A stretch of 7,269 nucleotides of DNA from Planctomycetota bacterium (GCA_016209585.1 JACQVU010000292.1:1-7269); one strand, 5' to 3'; shown: positions 1 to 6,560, numbered from the stretch's first letter. The notes: generated by a model not told the origin, from the letters alone. Program-made: numbers and translations.

Positions 1-1268
1 CCCTCCAGCCGCGCCAGGCTGGCGGCGTCGGCCTCGAGGGCGTCGCGGGCCGCCGGCGGGCCGGAAAGGTCAAGCCAGGTGCGCACGCGCAGGAAGGTGA
101 AGACCGACAACCCTCCAGAGAAGCGCGCCGTTCCCCCGGTGGGAAGCACGTGGTTGGGGCCGGCGCCGTAGTCGCCGAACACCTCCGCGGAGCGGCCGCC
201 GAGAAAGAGAGCGCCGTAGTGGTTCAGCCGCCGCCGCCAGAAGGAGAGATCGCGGCGGGCGAGGTGGAGGTGCAGGTGTTCGGGCGCGATCCGGTCGGCC
301 AGCGCGGCGGCCTGTTCCAGGTTCCGCGCGACGACCGCGTAGCCGTTGCGCGCCAGCGCCACGCGCGCCACGTCCGCGGTCGGCAAGGTCTCCAGTTGGC
401 GGGCCATCTCACGCTCCACCCCGGCCACCGTGCTGCGGCCAAGCGCGATCAAGACCGGAAGCGCGTCGACGTCGTGCTCCGCCTGCGCCAGCAGGTCGGC
501 CGCCACGGCCCCGGGGTCGGCGTCGCGGCCGGCCAGCACCACCAGTTCCGATGGCCCCGCCAGCATGTCGATGGCCACCCGGCCGGCCACCAGTTGTTTC
601 GCGGCCGTCACCCAGCGGTTGCCGGGGCCGACCACGGCGTCGCACGCCGGCGCCGGCCCGGCGCCGAACGCCAGCGCCGCGATGGCCTGCGCCCCGCCCA
701 CCGCCAGCAGCGCCTCCGCCCCAGCCACGGCGGCGGCGGCGAGCGTGAGCGGCGTGGGGTGGGGCGAGGCGGCCCACACCGAAGGAACCCCCGCCGCCCG
801 CGCGACGGCGCAAGTCATGAGCACGCTGGAAGGCAGGGGATAGCGGCCGCCGGGGGCGTAACAGCCGGCGCGGGCGACGGGGGCGATGGTGTGGCCGGCG
901 CGCCCACCCGGCACGGCGACTTCCAGTGAAGAGAGGCAGGCCCGCTGGGCGAGGGCGAAGGCGCGGATGCGATCCGCCGCGCGCGAAAGGAGCGCGCGCC
1001 GCGGCGCGGGCAGCGAGTCGCGGGCGCGGGCCAGGGCGCGGCGGTCGAAGACGAGCCGCTCGCCTTCGCGAAGGTCGCCCAGCCGCCGGGCGTGGCGGCG
1101 GAGGGCGGTTTCGCCGTGGAGGCGCACGTCTTCGACGATGATCGCGGCGCGCGCCAGCGTCGCGGCATCGACGGCGTTTCCGCGGCGCGGGGCCACCGCC
1201 CTTGGGGCCACGAGGCGGAGGATCCTGTCAGCCGACACCCCGGCGCCGCGAGACTCCGTCACGCGCAT
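1..1268 (-). CDS. hisD: Histidinol dehydrogenase (3' end beyond left edge)
   Basis: HisD catalyses the last two steps of histidine biosynthesis, oxidising L-histidinol to L-histidine with two NAD+ in the cytoplasm, using a bound zinc. About 422 residues are visible, against about 434 in E. coli HisD, so only a short C-terminus is missing. Family signatures in order: CYAPGG, GGAQAIAALAFG, GPGN (from residue 214), IDMLAGPSE, QAEHD (Q262 and H265, matching zinc ligands Q259/H262 of E. coli), APEHL (E330-H331, matching the catalytic E326-H327) and GDYGAGPNHVLPT (D366, matching zinc ligand D360). The last zinc ligand, a C-terminal His, would fall just past the edge. A Trp replaces the usual aromatic Tyr/Phe after GPGN. 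The ATG at 1268 gives residue offsets of only 3-6 relative to E. coli; an in-frame ATG at 1316 would add 16 Ser/Arg-rich residues and is less likely. No strong Shine-Dalgarno precedes it. The gene is divergent from the phosphatase at 1420. Confidence 0.95.
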   Translation of the reverse strand, partial: MRVTESRGAGVSADRILRLVAPRAVAPRRGNAVDAATLARAAIIVEDVRLHGETALRRHARRLGDLREGERLVFDRRALARARDSLPAPRRALLSRAADRIRAFALAQRACLSSLEVAVPGGRAGHTIAPVARAGCYAPGGRYPLPSSVLMTCAVARAAGVPSVWAASPHPTPLTLAAAAVAGAEALLAVGGAQAIAALAFGAGPAPACDAVVGPGNRWVTAAKQLVAGRVAIDMLAGPSELVVLAGRDADPGAVAADLLAQAEHDVDALPVLIALGRSTVAGVEREMARQLETLPTADVARVALARNGYAVVARNLEQAAALADRIAPEHLHLHLARRDLSFWRRRLNHYGALFLGGRSAEVFGDYGAGPNHVLPTGGTARFSGGLSVFTFLRVRTWLDLSGPPAARDALEADAASLARLE

Positions 1269-1311
1269 CGCGGGAGAACACCGGCTTGAACTTCGAGAGC
1301 GTGACCGGGCG

Positions 1312-1335
1312 AGCATCGACGACGAGGGTGATGCT
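1312..1335. repeat. Small inverted repeat, possible operator
   Basis: AGCATC at 1312-1317 is the exact inverted copy of GATGCT at 1330-1335, separated by 12 bases. The right arm overlaps the candidate hisD -10 element, where a repressor site would be effective. Six-base arms can arise by chance. Confidence 0.2.
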
Positions 1336-1359
1336 ATGCTGCGTGCGCTCGGCGATCAA
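1331..1359 (-). promoter_or_regulatory. Candidate hisD promoter
   Basis: Read on the minus strand, TTGATC (1359-1354) and TAGCAT (1336-1331) are separated by 17 bases. Each matches four of six sigma-70 consensus positions. Transcription would start near 1324 and give a leader of about 56 bases before the ATG at 1268. Such matches are expected by chance at this quality, so this is a weak call. Confidence 0.2.
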
Positions 1360-1419
1360 CCCGCCCGGCCTTCGCCTCCGGTTTCCTTGGGCGGAGGTCG
1401 CGACCGGCGACTCCACGGC

Positions 1420-2055
1420 ATGACGCCTTTCCTGGCCTACGTGTTCGATCTGGACGGCGTGATCGTGGACACGTCGGAGGTGAAGGCCGACCTCTTCGCC
1501 GAACTCTTCCCCGAAACGCCGGAGCGCCGCGACGACATTCGGGCCATGCACTTCCGCTTCGGCGGCGTGAACCGGCGGGAGAAGTTCCAGTTGATGGCGC
1601 GCGAGACGCTGGGCCGGCCGCTGGCGCCCGATGACCTGGATCGCCGGGTGGCGGCCTTCAGCCGCCTGGCCCCGGAGCGCGTCCGGCTGGCGCCTTGGAT
1701 CCCGGGGGCGGAGGAGACGCTGCGCCGGCTTTCGGCGCGCGTGCCGCTGGCGCTGTCGTCGGGAACCGACCACGCCGAAGTGGTGGACCTCATCGCCTTC
1801 CGCGGCATCGCCGGCTGTTTCGTGGAGGCCGCCGGCTTCCCCACCGCGAAGGCACAGGTGGCGCGGCGCATGCTTGACCGGGTGAAACCCGACAGCCCCG
1901 CGCGGGTGGCCTTCGTGGGAGACGCGCCGCAGGATCGGATCGCCGCCGAGGAGACGGGGCTGACCTTCATCCTCCGCGAGTCCGAGTACAACCGCCCCCT
2001 GTTCGCCGCGTACAATGGCCCCCGCGTTCCCGACCTGCGCGGCCTTGGAGCATGA
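1420..2055 (+). CDS. HAD-superfamily phosphatase
   Basis: A 211-residue haloacid-dehalogenase-type hydrolase, probably a cytoplasmic phosphatase acting on a small phosphorylated metabolite. Motif I is FDLDGVIVDT, with nucleophile D10 and acid/base D12. Motif II is SSGT at residues 113-116, the likely motif III Lys is K144, and motif IV is GDAPQD (D168 and D172). The helical cap between motif I and about residue 95 and the DLDG form resemble the phosphoglycolate phosphatase/beta-phosphoglucomutase group; the substrate cannot be read from the sequence. The ATG at 1420 places motif I at residue 10, as usual for the family. An upstream in-frame ATG at 1336 would add 28 low-complexity residues. 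No well-placed Shine-Dalgarno is visible. Its TGA overlaps the next gene's ATG by four bases, so the two are probably translationally coupled. Adjacent hisD raises the possibility of a histidinol-phosphate substrate, but that is only positional. Confidence 0.9.
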   Translation: MTPFLAYVFDLDGVIVDTSEVKADLFAELFPETPERRDDIRAMHFRFGGVNRREKFQLMARETLGRPLAPDDLDRRVAAFSRLAPERVRLAPWIPGAEETLRRLSARVPLALSSGTDHAEVVDLIAFRGIAGCFVEAAGFPTAKAQVARRMLDRVKPDSPARVAFVGDAPQDRIAAEETGLTFILRESEYNRPLFAAYNGPRVPDLRGLGA

Positions 2056-3095
2056 AGAAAAAACAACGACCATCCCCGCCTTCGGGCGCGCCGCCCGCCA
2101 CGCGGCCCGGCGTGACTGGTCTAACGGAGCGCGAGGCGGCCGCGGCCGTGGCGCTGGTCGCCAACACGCCGTTCGACGACCTCGGCCTCAACCTGCTGGA
2201 TCGCCTGCGCGCCGCCGGCATCGACGCCCGCCACCCCTGGCCGCGCGAAAAGCCCGAAATGGAAGACTTCCTGCGCCGCGTGGAAGAGGCCGACTACCTG
2301 ATCGTGGGCACGCTGCCCGTGACCCGCGCGGTGCTTGACGCCGCCCCGCGGCTCCGGCTCGTGGCGCGCACCGGCATCGGCCTGGACAGCGTGGACCTCG
2401 CCGCCTGTCGGTCGCGCGAAGTGGTCGTCACCTACACCCCCGACGCGCCCACCAACGGCGTCGGGGAACTCACCGTGGGCCTCATCCTGGACCTCGCGCG
2501 CGGCGTCACCGCCGTCACCGAGGGCATGCGCGCCGGTTGCTGGCGCCGGCACGTGGGGCGCGAACTGGCGCGCTGCACGGTCGGCATCGTGGGCTTCGGC
2601 CGCACCGGCCGGCGCGTCGCCGAGTTGCTCCGCCCCTTCGGCTGCCGCGTGCTGGCCAATGATGTCCTGCCGCTCGACGCCGAAGCCCGCGCGCGCGGGG
2701 CCACGCTGGTTGACAAAGAGACGATCTTCGCCTCGGCCGACTTCGTCACGCTGCACGTGCCCGCCACCGACCGAACGCGCGGGCTGATCAACGCCGCCAC
2801 GCTGGCGCGCATGAAACCGGCCGCCTTTCTGGTGAACACCTCCCGGGGCGTGGTGGTCGATGAGGCCGCGCTGCTGGCCGCGCTCGACTCCGGCCGCCTC
2901 GCCGGCGCCGCGCTCGACGTCTTCGCCGACGAACCCTATGACGGCCCACTGGCCCGCCACTCTCGCGTGGTGGTCACCTGTCACATGGGGTCGTGCACCG
3001 ATCGAGGCCGTGAACTGATGGAGACCGGCGCCGTCGAAGAGGTGATCCGCGCCCATCGCGGCCTGCCGCCGCTCCAACCGGCGCCGGCCGAGTAA
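2052..3095 (+). CDS. D-isomer-specific 2-hydroxyacid dehydrogenase (SerA-like)
   Basis: This 347-residue protein belongs to the family that includes D-3-phosphoglycerate dehydrogenase (SerA), which interconverts D-2-hydroxyacids and 2-ketoacids with NAD(H). The substrate-domain signature ARTGIGLDSVDL lies at about 105-116. The Rossmann motif is GFGRTG (G181, G183, G186), with D204 ending the second strand, which favours NAD over NADP. The catalytic triad is R265 (NTSRGVVVDE), E294 (DVFADEP) and H311. The His sits in TCHMGS instead of the usual PHxG, so Cys replaces Pro. There is no C-terminal ACT regulatory domain, so this is the short form. About 33 N-terminal residues (Lys, Pro and Ala rich) precede the fold; a GTG at 2148 is an alternative start that would remove them and the four-base overlap. 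It may be a phosphoglycerate dehydrogenase, but glyoxylate/hydroxypyruvate reductase or a specialised enzyme is equally possible. Confidence 0.9.
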   Translation: MKKKQRPSPPSGAPPATRPGVTGLTEREAAAAVALVANTPFDDLGLNLLDRLRAAGIDARHPWPREKPEMEDFLRRVEEADYLIVGTLPVTRAVLDAAPRLRLVARTGIGLDSVDLAACRSREVVVTYTPDAPTNGVGELTVGLILDLARGVTAVTEGMRAGCWRRHVGRELARCTVGIVGFGRTGRRVAELLRPFGCRVLANDVLPLDAEARARGATLVDKETIFASADFVTLHVPATDRTRGLINAATLARMKPAAFLVNTSRGVVVDEAALLAALDSGRLAGAALDVFADEPYDGPLARHSRVVVTCHMGSCTDRGRELMETGAVEEVIRAHRGLPPLQPAPAE

Positions 3096-3131
3096 GGTCC
3101 GCGGCGCTTGGCGGCCGTCGGCGAACAGCGT

Positions 3132-3137
3132 GGAGAG
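3132..3137 (+). promoter_or_regulatory. Ribosome binding site for SRAP gene
   Basis: GGAGAG lies seven bases before the ATG at 3145. It supports that start over an in-frame GTG at 3130, which overlaps the site and would bury the essential N-terminal Cys. Confidence 0.7.
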
Positions 3138-3144
3138 CGCCCGT

Positions 3145-3882
3145 ATGTGTGGCCGCTATTTCCTGGTGACGTCGGGCGACGAACTGGCCGCGGTCTTCGA
3201 CCTGGCCACGCCGCCGGCGCTGGCGCTGGCCCCTCGGCCGGAGATCGCGCCGACCCAGAACGCCCCCGTGGTGTGGGCCGCCGCGGACGGGCGGCGCCGG
3301 CTCGACCTGCCCCGCTGGGCGCTCGTCGCGCCGTGGCTGGTGTTGACGGCGAGCCGCCGCTCGCTGATCAACGTGCGCTCCGAGACCATGGCGCAGAACT
3401 CCTGGTTTCGCCGGCTGCTCGCCGGTTCCCGGTGCCTGGTCCCGGCCGGCGGGTTCTACGAATGGAGCGGTGGGAAGCGCGGCCGGAAGAGCGCCAGCCT
3501 GATTGCCCGGCCCGACGGCGGCCTTGTGGCGTTCGCGGGCCTCTGTTCCTGGACCGGCGTCCGCGGGACCGCGGGTGGCGGCGCCGGCGCGGCGGTCGCC
3601 GAACCCGGCCCGGACGGCGGCCCCGGAGCGCGACCTGGCGCGGCGCCTGAGGGGGTCGGCGGCGGCTCGTTCGCCATCCTGACGACGGCGGCCAACCAAG
3701 TGGTGAGCGCGGTGCACGACCGCATGCCGGTCATTCTCCCGCCCGAGACCTGGGCACGCTGGCTGGACCCGGCCGTGACCGACCCGGTCGCGCTGACGCC
3801 GCTGCTGCTGCCGGCGCCGGAGCGACTGCTGCGGGTCACGCCGCTGCCGCGCGGAGCCGCCGGGGCGCGGGCGCTGTTTTGA
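3145..3882 (+). CDS. SRAP-domain abasic-site protein (YedK/HMCES family)
   Basis: SRAP proteins bind abasic sites in single-stranded DNA and form a thiazolidine crosslink through Cys2 after the initiator Met is removed, protecting replication forks. The start at 3145 gives MCGRY, exposing Cys2. The other active-site residues align with E. coli YedK N75, E105 and H160: N76 (INVRSE), E106 (GGFYEW) and H191 (HDRMPVIL). The protein has 245 residues against about 222 in YedK. The excess is mainly a Gly/Ala/Pro-rich stretch at about 139-175, where most members have a short loop. The usual RWGLVPPW motif reads RWALVAPW. The C-terminal 31 codons lie in a 95-base segment that recurs after the next gene (3788-3882 and 6430-6524). 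If an insertion occurred, these codons are the acquired replacement tail. The gene follows the dehydrogenase by 49 bases and was probably once directly upstream of holB. Confidence 0.92.
   Translation: MCGRYFLVTSGDELAAVFDLATPPALALAPRPEIAPTQNAPVVWAAADGRRRLDLPRWALVAPWLVLTASRRSLINVRSETMAQNSWFRRLLAGSRCLVPAGGFYEWSGGKRGRKSASLIARPDGGLVAFAGLCSWTGVRGTAGGGAGAAVAEPGPDGGPGARPGAAPEGVGGGSFAILTTAANQVVSAVHDRMPVILPPETWARWLDPAVTDPVALTPLLLPAPERLLRVTPLPRGAAGARALF
3788..3882 (+). repeat. Left copy of 95-base SRAP-tail direct repeat
   Basis: This is the 3' end of the intact SRAP gene through its TGA stop. It aligns without gaps to 6430-6524 at a constant offset of 2642 bases, with 14 mismatches counted by hand (81/95 identical); the first 20 bases are identical. 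Similarity starts abruptly at 3788 and ends at the stop codon. It encodes VALTPLL...GARALF. In an insertion model this is the tail brought in with the incoming DNA. Confidence 0.9.
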
Positions 3883-3907
3883 GTCTTCTGAGCATCGCGG
3901 GCGTCGA

Positions 3908-3913
3908 TATAAT
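3908..3913 (+). promoter_or_regulatory. Consensus -10 element upstream of lipoprotein gene
   Basis: A perfect TATAAT, rare by chance in DNA this GC-rich, lies 26 bases after the SRAP stop and 87 bases before the lipoprotein ATG. No good -35 sits at 16-18 bases; TTGAGT at 3879-3884 overlaps the SRAP stop but is 23 bases away. If used, transcription would start near 3920 with a leader of about 80 bases. Confidence 0.45.
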
Positions 3914-3990
3914 GAGGGAAGCAGGCGTTGCGGGGGGAAGTTGTGTTTCTTCTCTGCTTGGGGCTGAGAAGAAGGGCGCGAATTGGGAAA

Positions 3991-3994
3991 GAGG
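3991..3994 (+). promoter_or_regulatory. Ribosome binding site for lipoprotein gene
   Basis: GAGG, within the purine-rich run GGGAAAGAGG, lies five bases before the ATG at 4000. It supports that start over an in-frame TTG at 3928, which would put 24 charged residues ahead of the signal peptide. Confidence 0.65.
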
Positions 3995-3999
3995 TCTCC

Positions 4000-6438
4000 A
4001 TGAAACTCTCCCGGTTGTGCGTTCGTATGGCGCTGCTCGGCATTCCTATCGCCGCGTTCGCGTTGGCGTGCCGGGGAGGTGGGGGGGATACAATTCGTAA
4101 CGGTGCGATGCCGTCCCCTGTCACCCTCGCGATATCGGCGCCAGCCGACCAGGCGCCGGCAATCGGATCGGGCGGCGAACGGGAACACGCGCGGTCACTG
4201 GTTCCAGGCAACAGCGGCGTGCTGACGGAGAGCGAGATTGTTTCCGACACCTACGGTGTGGCTGCCGGCAATGGTGTGGCCGCCGGTGACGGTGGGGCCT
4301 CCACCACCAGCGCCAAGCCCGAATGGCGCCTTGCCCTTGCCGGAGACTTGAGCCTCACGGCTGGGGAGCAGTTGGTGGTGACCGTAACCGCTCGGGATCA
4401 GTTCGGGAACACGGTCGTGACGAATGAGGGAGCGGAACGTTTTTGGTACTCCCTCCACGGACCGCGACATTGTGGAGGATCGCTCGCGTTCGTATCAGGA
4501 GTCGCGACGGTGCGGGAAAGGCTGACTGTGCCTGGTGAATACAACTTTTTGGTGCGGGGCCCGGAGCGCGTAAGCGGGGCCAGAGAGTTGGCGCCGATCC
4601 ATGTCACGCCCGGACCGGCGACGAAGTTCGATGCTGGCCTCGCGTTCGCGTCGGAACCGGAAATCGTGGCGGGCCAACCACTTGGCCCTTTCCCCGTGCG
4701 CGTTCTGGACGAGTTCGGCAACGTGGCCACCGGTTACGCCGGCGCCGCCGAGTTGGTCATCGGCGATCATCAGGTTGTCCCATTCGAAATGACCGGTGGA
4801 GTCGGCCAGATACCGGTGCTGCCTGACGGCGTCCATCGCGCGGGGGTGGTGGATGTCCGAATTCGCGATACCCAGGGCAGCGTTCCCCCGACATATGTCA
4901 ATCGGCGTACGGTCCTGCCCCGGCGCGATCCCTTGGGAAGCGTGTGGGCGGTCGTGGGGAAGGTGACGGTGAGATCTGGCGCCGATCCTGCGGCGTTCCC
5001 GCCTTTCGAAGCCGAGGTTGGAGATCGTGTCTGGCGCGTGTCCGCGCAGGCGGACCACACGTTGGCCACGCCGCCGGGCGAGACAAACGAACTCGGCCAA
5101 GCCTTCTCCATTACCGCCGGCTCAGCCCTCCCGGGCGCCGATGTGGCCTTCCAGACCGAGACCGCGGGATTCTCGCTGCCGGCATCCCAGGGTTTTGCCC
5201 CCGCGGAAACGCTCGTTCGCGCGGAGTGGAAGGGCGGCAAGCACGATGGTCGAGACTTGATTACCGGCGGGACGATTGATGCGATCCCGTTTCGAGCCTT
5301 CCGCTTGGCGACCGGCGCCGGCGACACGGAGCCCGGAATGGTCACATTCTCAGGCACCTGGCACGCACACCTGTATCGCCTGTGGGGTATCTCCGTCGAC
5401 CGCGTGCCGCCCAACGGCGACAGGAGCGCGCTCCGAGACGTCACGACTCCTCTGTCTGTCGCGTGGGCGGAGAGGAAGGTGCTGCTCTGTTCGGTCGGCG
5501 AGACCCTGACGCTGCACACGACGTCGAACGAACCTGGCGCCAACGCCAAGCCTGAGGTCGCCGCGCCGGGAACCGTTGCCGCCGAAACCCGTTGGACGGT
5601 GCGGAACCTCGCGGGCGCGGTGGTCCGCGATCTGGGCCGGGGCGTCACCGCACTGAACACGTCGGATCTGGAGGCGGGGCGGTACCAAGTCTGCGCGGCG
5701 CTCGGCGACCAGGACGAACCGTTCGTGGTAGACATCGAGATCGCGAAACCGTTTCTGCGCCTGTCGATCGACCGAGCAGCGTTCAACCCCACCGCGCACC
5801 ACGAGGCGTCGTGCGAGGTCTGTGGCGTCCTGCACGTGAAAGGGGAAGGAGTCTCAGCAGGGGCTGACGGCACGGCGGGCACGCCTGATGACGTGCTCCT
5901 GCGCTCGGTTCTCCTGACCTCGACATTGACCGCGGCGGGCGGAGACCAGTTGCTGCGGATCGTTCCAAAAATGAAAGACCAGCAGGTCGGGGTGGTCGGT
6001 TTGCGTCCTGGGCGCACGACCATCTGTTTCTCCGCCGAAGACGATCCGGGGTTGGGAACAGTAGACGTCCCCGTCAGCGTCACCCCGATGCCTGAAGATG
6101 CCCCGTTCAAGGTGAAGGCTGATGACGGTTTCGATTGCGCGGATTCGTCGCAACCGGCGCCCGCTAACCTGATGATCACAACCACAACGGACCGGGGGGA
6201 GGAGATCGTGCTCCAAGCCTGCTACGGTGAGAAGGCTGTCCCCGCGGGTTTTCGGTGGGCGGTGGAGGTGCTCTCGTCGAAGGAGGATACGGTGGTTCCC
6301 GAGTTCGACCGGACCAAGCCCCTCACCACATTTCCGCGTCGAGAGTCCGGCACTTTCCGGATCATCGCGACGGAAAACGGCGTCGAACGGGGAAGCGTGG
6401 AAGTCAGAATATACGGGATCCGCGTCGAATCGCGCTGA
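4000..6438 (+). CDS. Secreted lipoprotein with bacterial Ig-like repeats, function unknown
   Basis: An 812-residue protein I cannot assign to a named family. It opens with a lipoprotein-type signal peptide: MKLSR, a hydrophobic stretch to about residue 23, and FALAC with C24 as the probable lipidated residue. A Gly/Ala/Ser-rich linker runs to about 110, probably a surface tether. Two Ig-like or filamin-like units follow, marked by TAGEQLVVTVTARDQFGN (D133) and VRVLDEFGN (D237), 104 residues apart; such domains are common in adhesins and other surface proteins. The rest is predicted beta-rich, with WHAHLYRLW near 454, CEVCG (C605, C608) and a DGTAGTPDD loop near 623 resembling acidic metal-binding loops. 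Several further Cys residues suggest disulfides or metal binding outside the cytoplasm. There is no transmembrane segment or catalytic motif I recognise. Base composition is lower in GC than the neighbours. The stop codon lies inside the downstream SRAP-tail repeat, so the last two residues (Ser-Arg) are encoded by that repeat. Confidence 0.85.
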   Translation: MKLSRLCVRMALLGIPIAAFALACRGGGGDTIRNGAMPSPVTLAISAPADQAPAIGSGGEREHARSLVPGNSGVLTESEIVSDTYGVAAGNGVAAGDGGASTTSAKPEWRLALAGDLSLTAGEQLVVTVTARDQFGNTVVTNEGAERFWYSLHGPRHCGGSLAFVSGVATVRERLTVPGEYNFLVRGPERVSGARELAPIHVTPGPATKFDAGLAFASEPEIVAGQPLGPFPVRVLDEFGNVATGYAGAAELVIGDHQVVPFEMTGGVGQIPVLPDGVHRAGVVDVRIRDTQGSVPPTYVNRRTVLPRRDPLGSVWAVVGKVTVRSGADPAAFPPFEAEVGDRVWRVSAQADHTLATPPGETNELGQAFSITAGSALPGADVAFQTETAGFSLPASQGFAPAETLVRAEWKGGKHDGRDLITGGTIDAIPFRAFRLATGAGDTEPGMVTFSGTWHAHLYRLWGISVDRVPPNGDRSALRDVTTPLSVAWAERKVLLCSVGETLTLHTTSNEPGANAKPEVAAPGTVAAETRWTVRNLAGAVVRDLGRGVTALNTSDLEAGRYQVCAALGDQDEPFVVDIEIAKPFLRLSIDRAAFNPTAHHEASCEVCGVLHVKGEGVSAGADGTAGTPDDVLLRSVLLTSTLTAAGGDQLLRIVPKMKDQQVGVVGLRPGRTTICFSAEDDPGLGTVDVPVSVTPMPEDAPFKVKADDGFDCADSSQPAPANLMITTTTDRGEEIVLQACYGEKAVPAGFRWAVEVLSSKEDTVVPEFDRTKPLTTFPRRESGTFRIIATENGVERGSVEVRIYGIRVESR

Positions 6439-6524
6439 CGCCGCTGCTGACGCCGGCGCCAGAGCACATGGTGCGGGTCACGCCGCTCCCGCGCGGACGC
6501 GCCGGGGCGCGGGCGCTTTTCTAG
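6430..6524 (+). pseudogene. Right copy of direct repeat: orphan SRAP 3' end
   Basis: This is the second copy of the SRAP tail, ungapped against 3788-3882. In the SRAP frame it reads IALTPLL...GARALF followed by TAG; 25 of 31 residues match the left copy. The frame upstream is unrelated and has no start or ribosome site for it, so it is a non-functional remnant. It starts nine bases before the end of the lipoprotein gene and ends 36 bases before holB. It is probably the original chromosomal end of the SRAP gene. Confidence 0.85.
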
Positions 6525-6544
6525 GCCGTGCGGCTCCAGGCAGG

Positions 6545-6551
6545 AAGGAAG
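6545..6551 (+). promoter_or_regulatory. Ribosome binding site for holB
   Basis: AAGGAAG ends nine bases before the ATG at 6561, an acceptable spacing. It lies in the 36 bases between the orphan SRAP tail and holB. Confidence 0.55.
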
Positions 6552-6560
6552 AACCACGAG

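Larger units (their letters stand above)
1269..1419. promoter_or_regulatory. Divergent intergenic region, hisD / HAD phosphatase
   Basis: These 151 bases separate the starts of two divergent genes and must hold the hisD promoter unless transcription starts further away. On the minus strand a weak promoter-like pair and a small dyad can be seen (listed separately). On the plus strand I see no convincing -35/-10 pair. The best purine-rich tract, GGAGG at 1393-1397, lies 22 bases from the phosphatase ATG, too far for a normal Shine-Dalgarno. A minus-strand frame through this region has coding-like codon use (see findings). Confidence 0.4.
3883..6429 (+). mobile_element. Putative inserted segment carrying the lipoprotein gene
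   Basis: This segment lies between the two SRAP-tail copies and contains one gene with its own apparent promoter and ribosome binding site. Hand counts on sampled 60-base lines give 58-75% GC inside (35, 36, 40 and 45 of 60) and about 77% in the flanking genes (46 and 47 of 60). Codon third positions are also less GC-biased inside. No transposase, integrase or terminal inverted repeat is visible, so mobility is inferred only from the flanking repeats and composition. An alternative is tandem duplication of the SRAP region followed by replacement of most of the second copy. Confidence 0.5.

Noticed and set aside
150..929. Plus-strand frame of 259 codons
   Set aside because: It is antisense to the conserved core of hisD and carries no recognisable domain.
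2121..3077. Minus-strand frame of 318 codons antisense to the dehydrogenase
   Set aside because: It mirrors a clear enzyme gene with intact catalytic motifs; the antisense product is low-complexity and His/Arg/Gly-rich.
3841..3882. Possible intrinsic terminator: GC-rich tract followed by TTTT at the SRAP end, also in the second copy
   Set aside because: I find no convincing stem immediately before the T run, and the tract is coding sequence.
3879..4100. Plus-strand frame starting at a TTG overlapping the SRAP stop
   Set aside because: It runs across the promoter and ribosome site into the lipoprotein signal peptide out of frame; no ribosome site or conserved motif.
4770..6185. Long minus-strand frame of 471 codons antisense to the lipoprotein gene
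   Set aside because: The plus strand has a signal peptide, ribosome site and Ig-like motifs here; the antisense frame is Ser/Arg/Pro-rich with no recognisable motif, typical of GC-rich shadow frames.
6255..6524. Plus-strand 89-codon frame ending in the SRAP tail, as a functional gene
   Set aside because: Only its last 31 codons resemble SRAP; the rest is an out-of-frame reading of the lipoprotein gene. Treated as a remnant.
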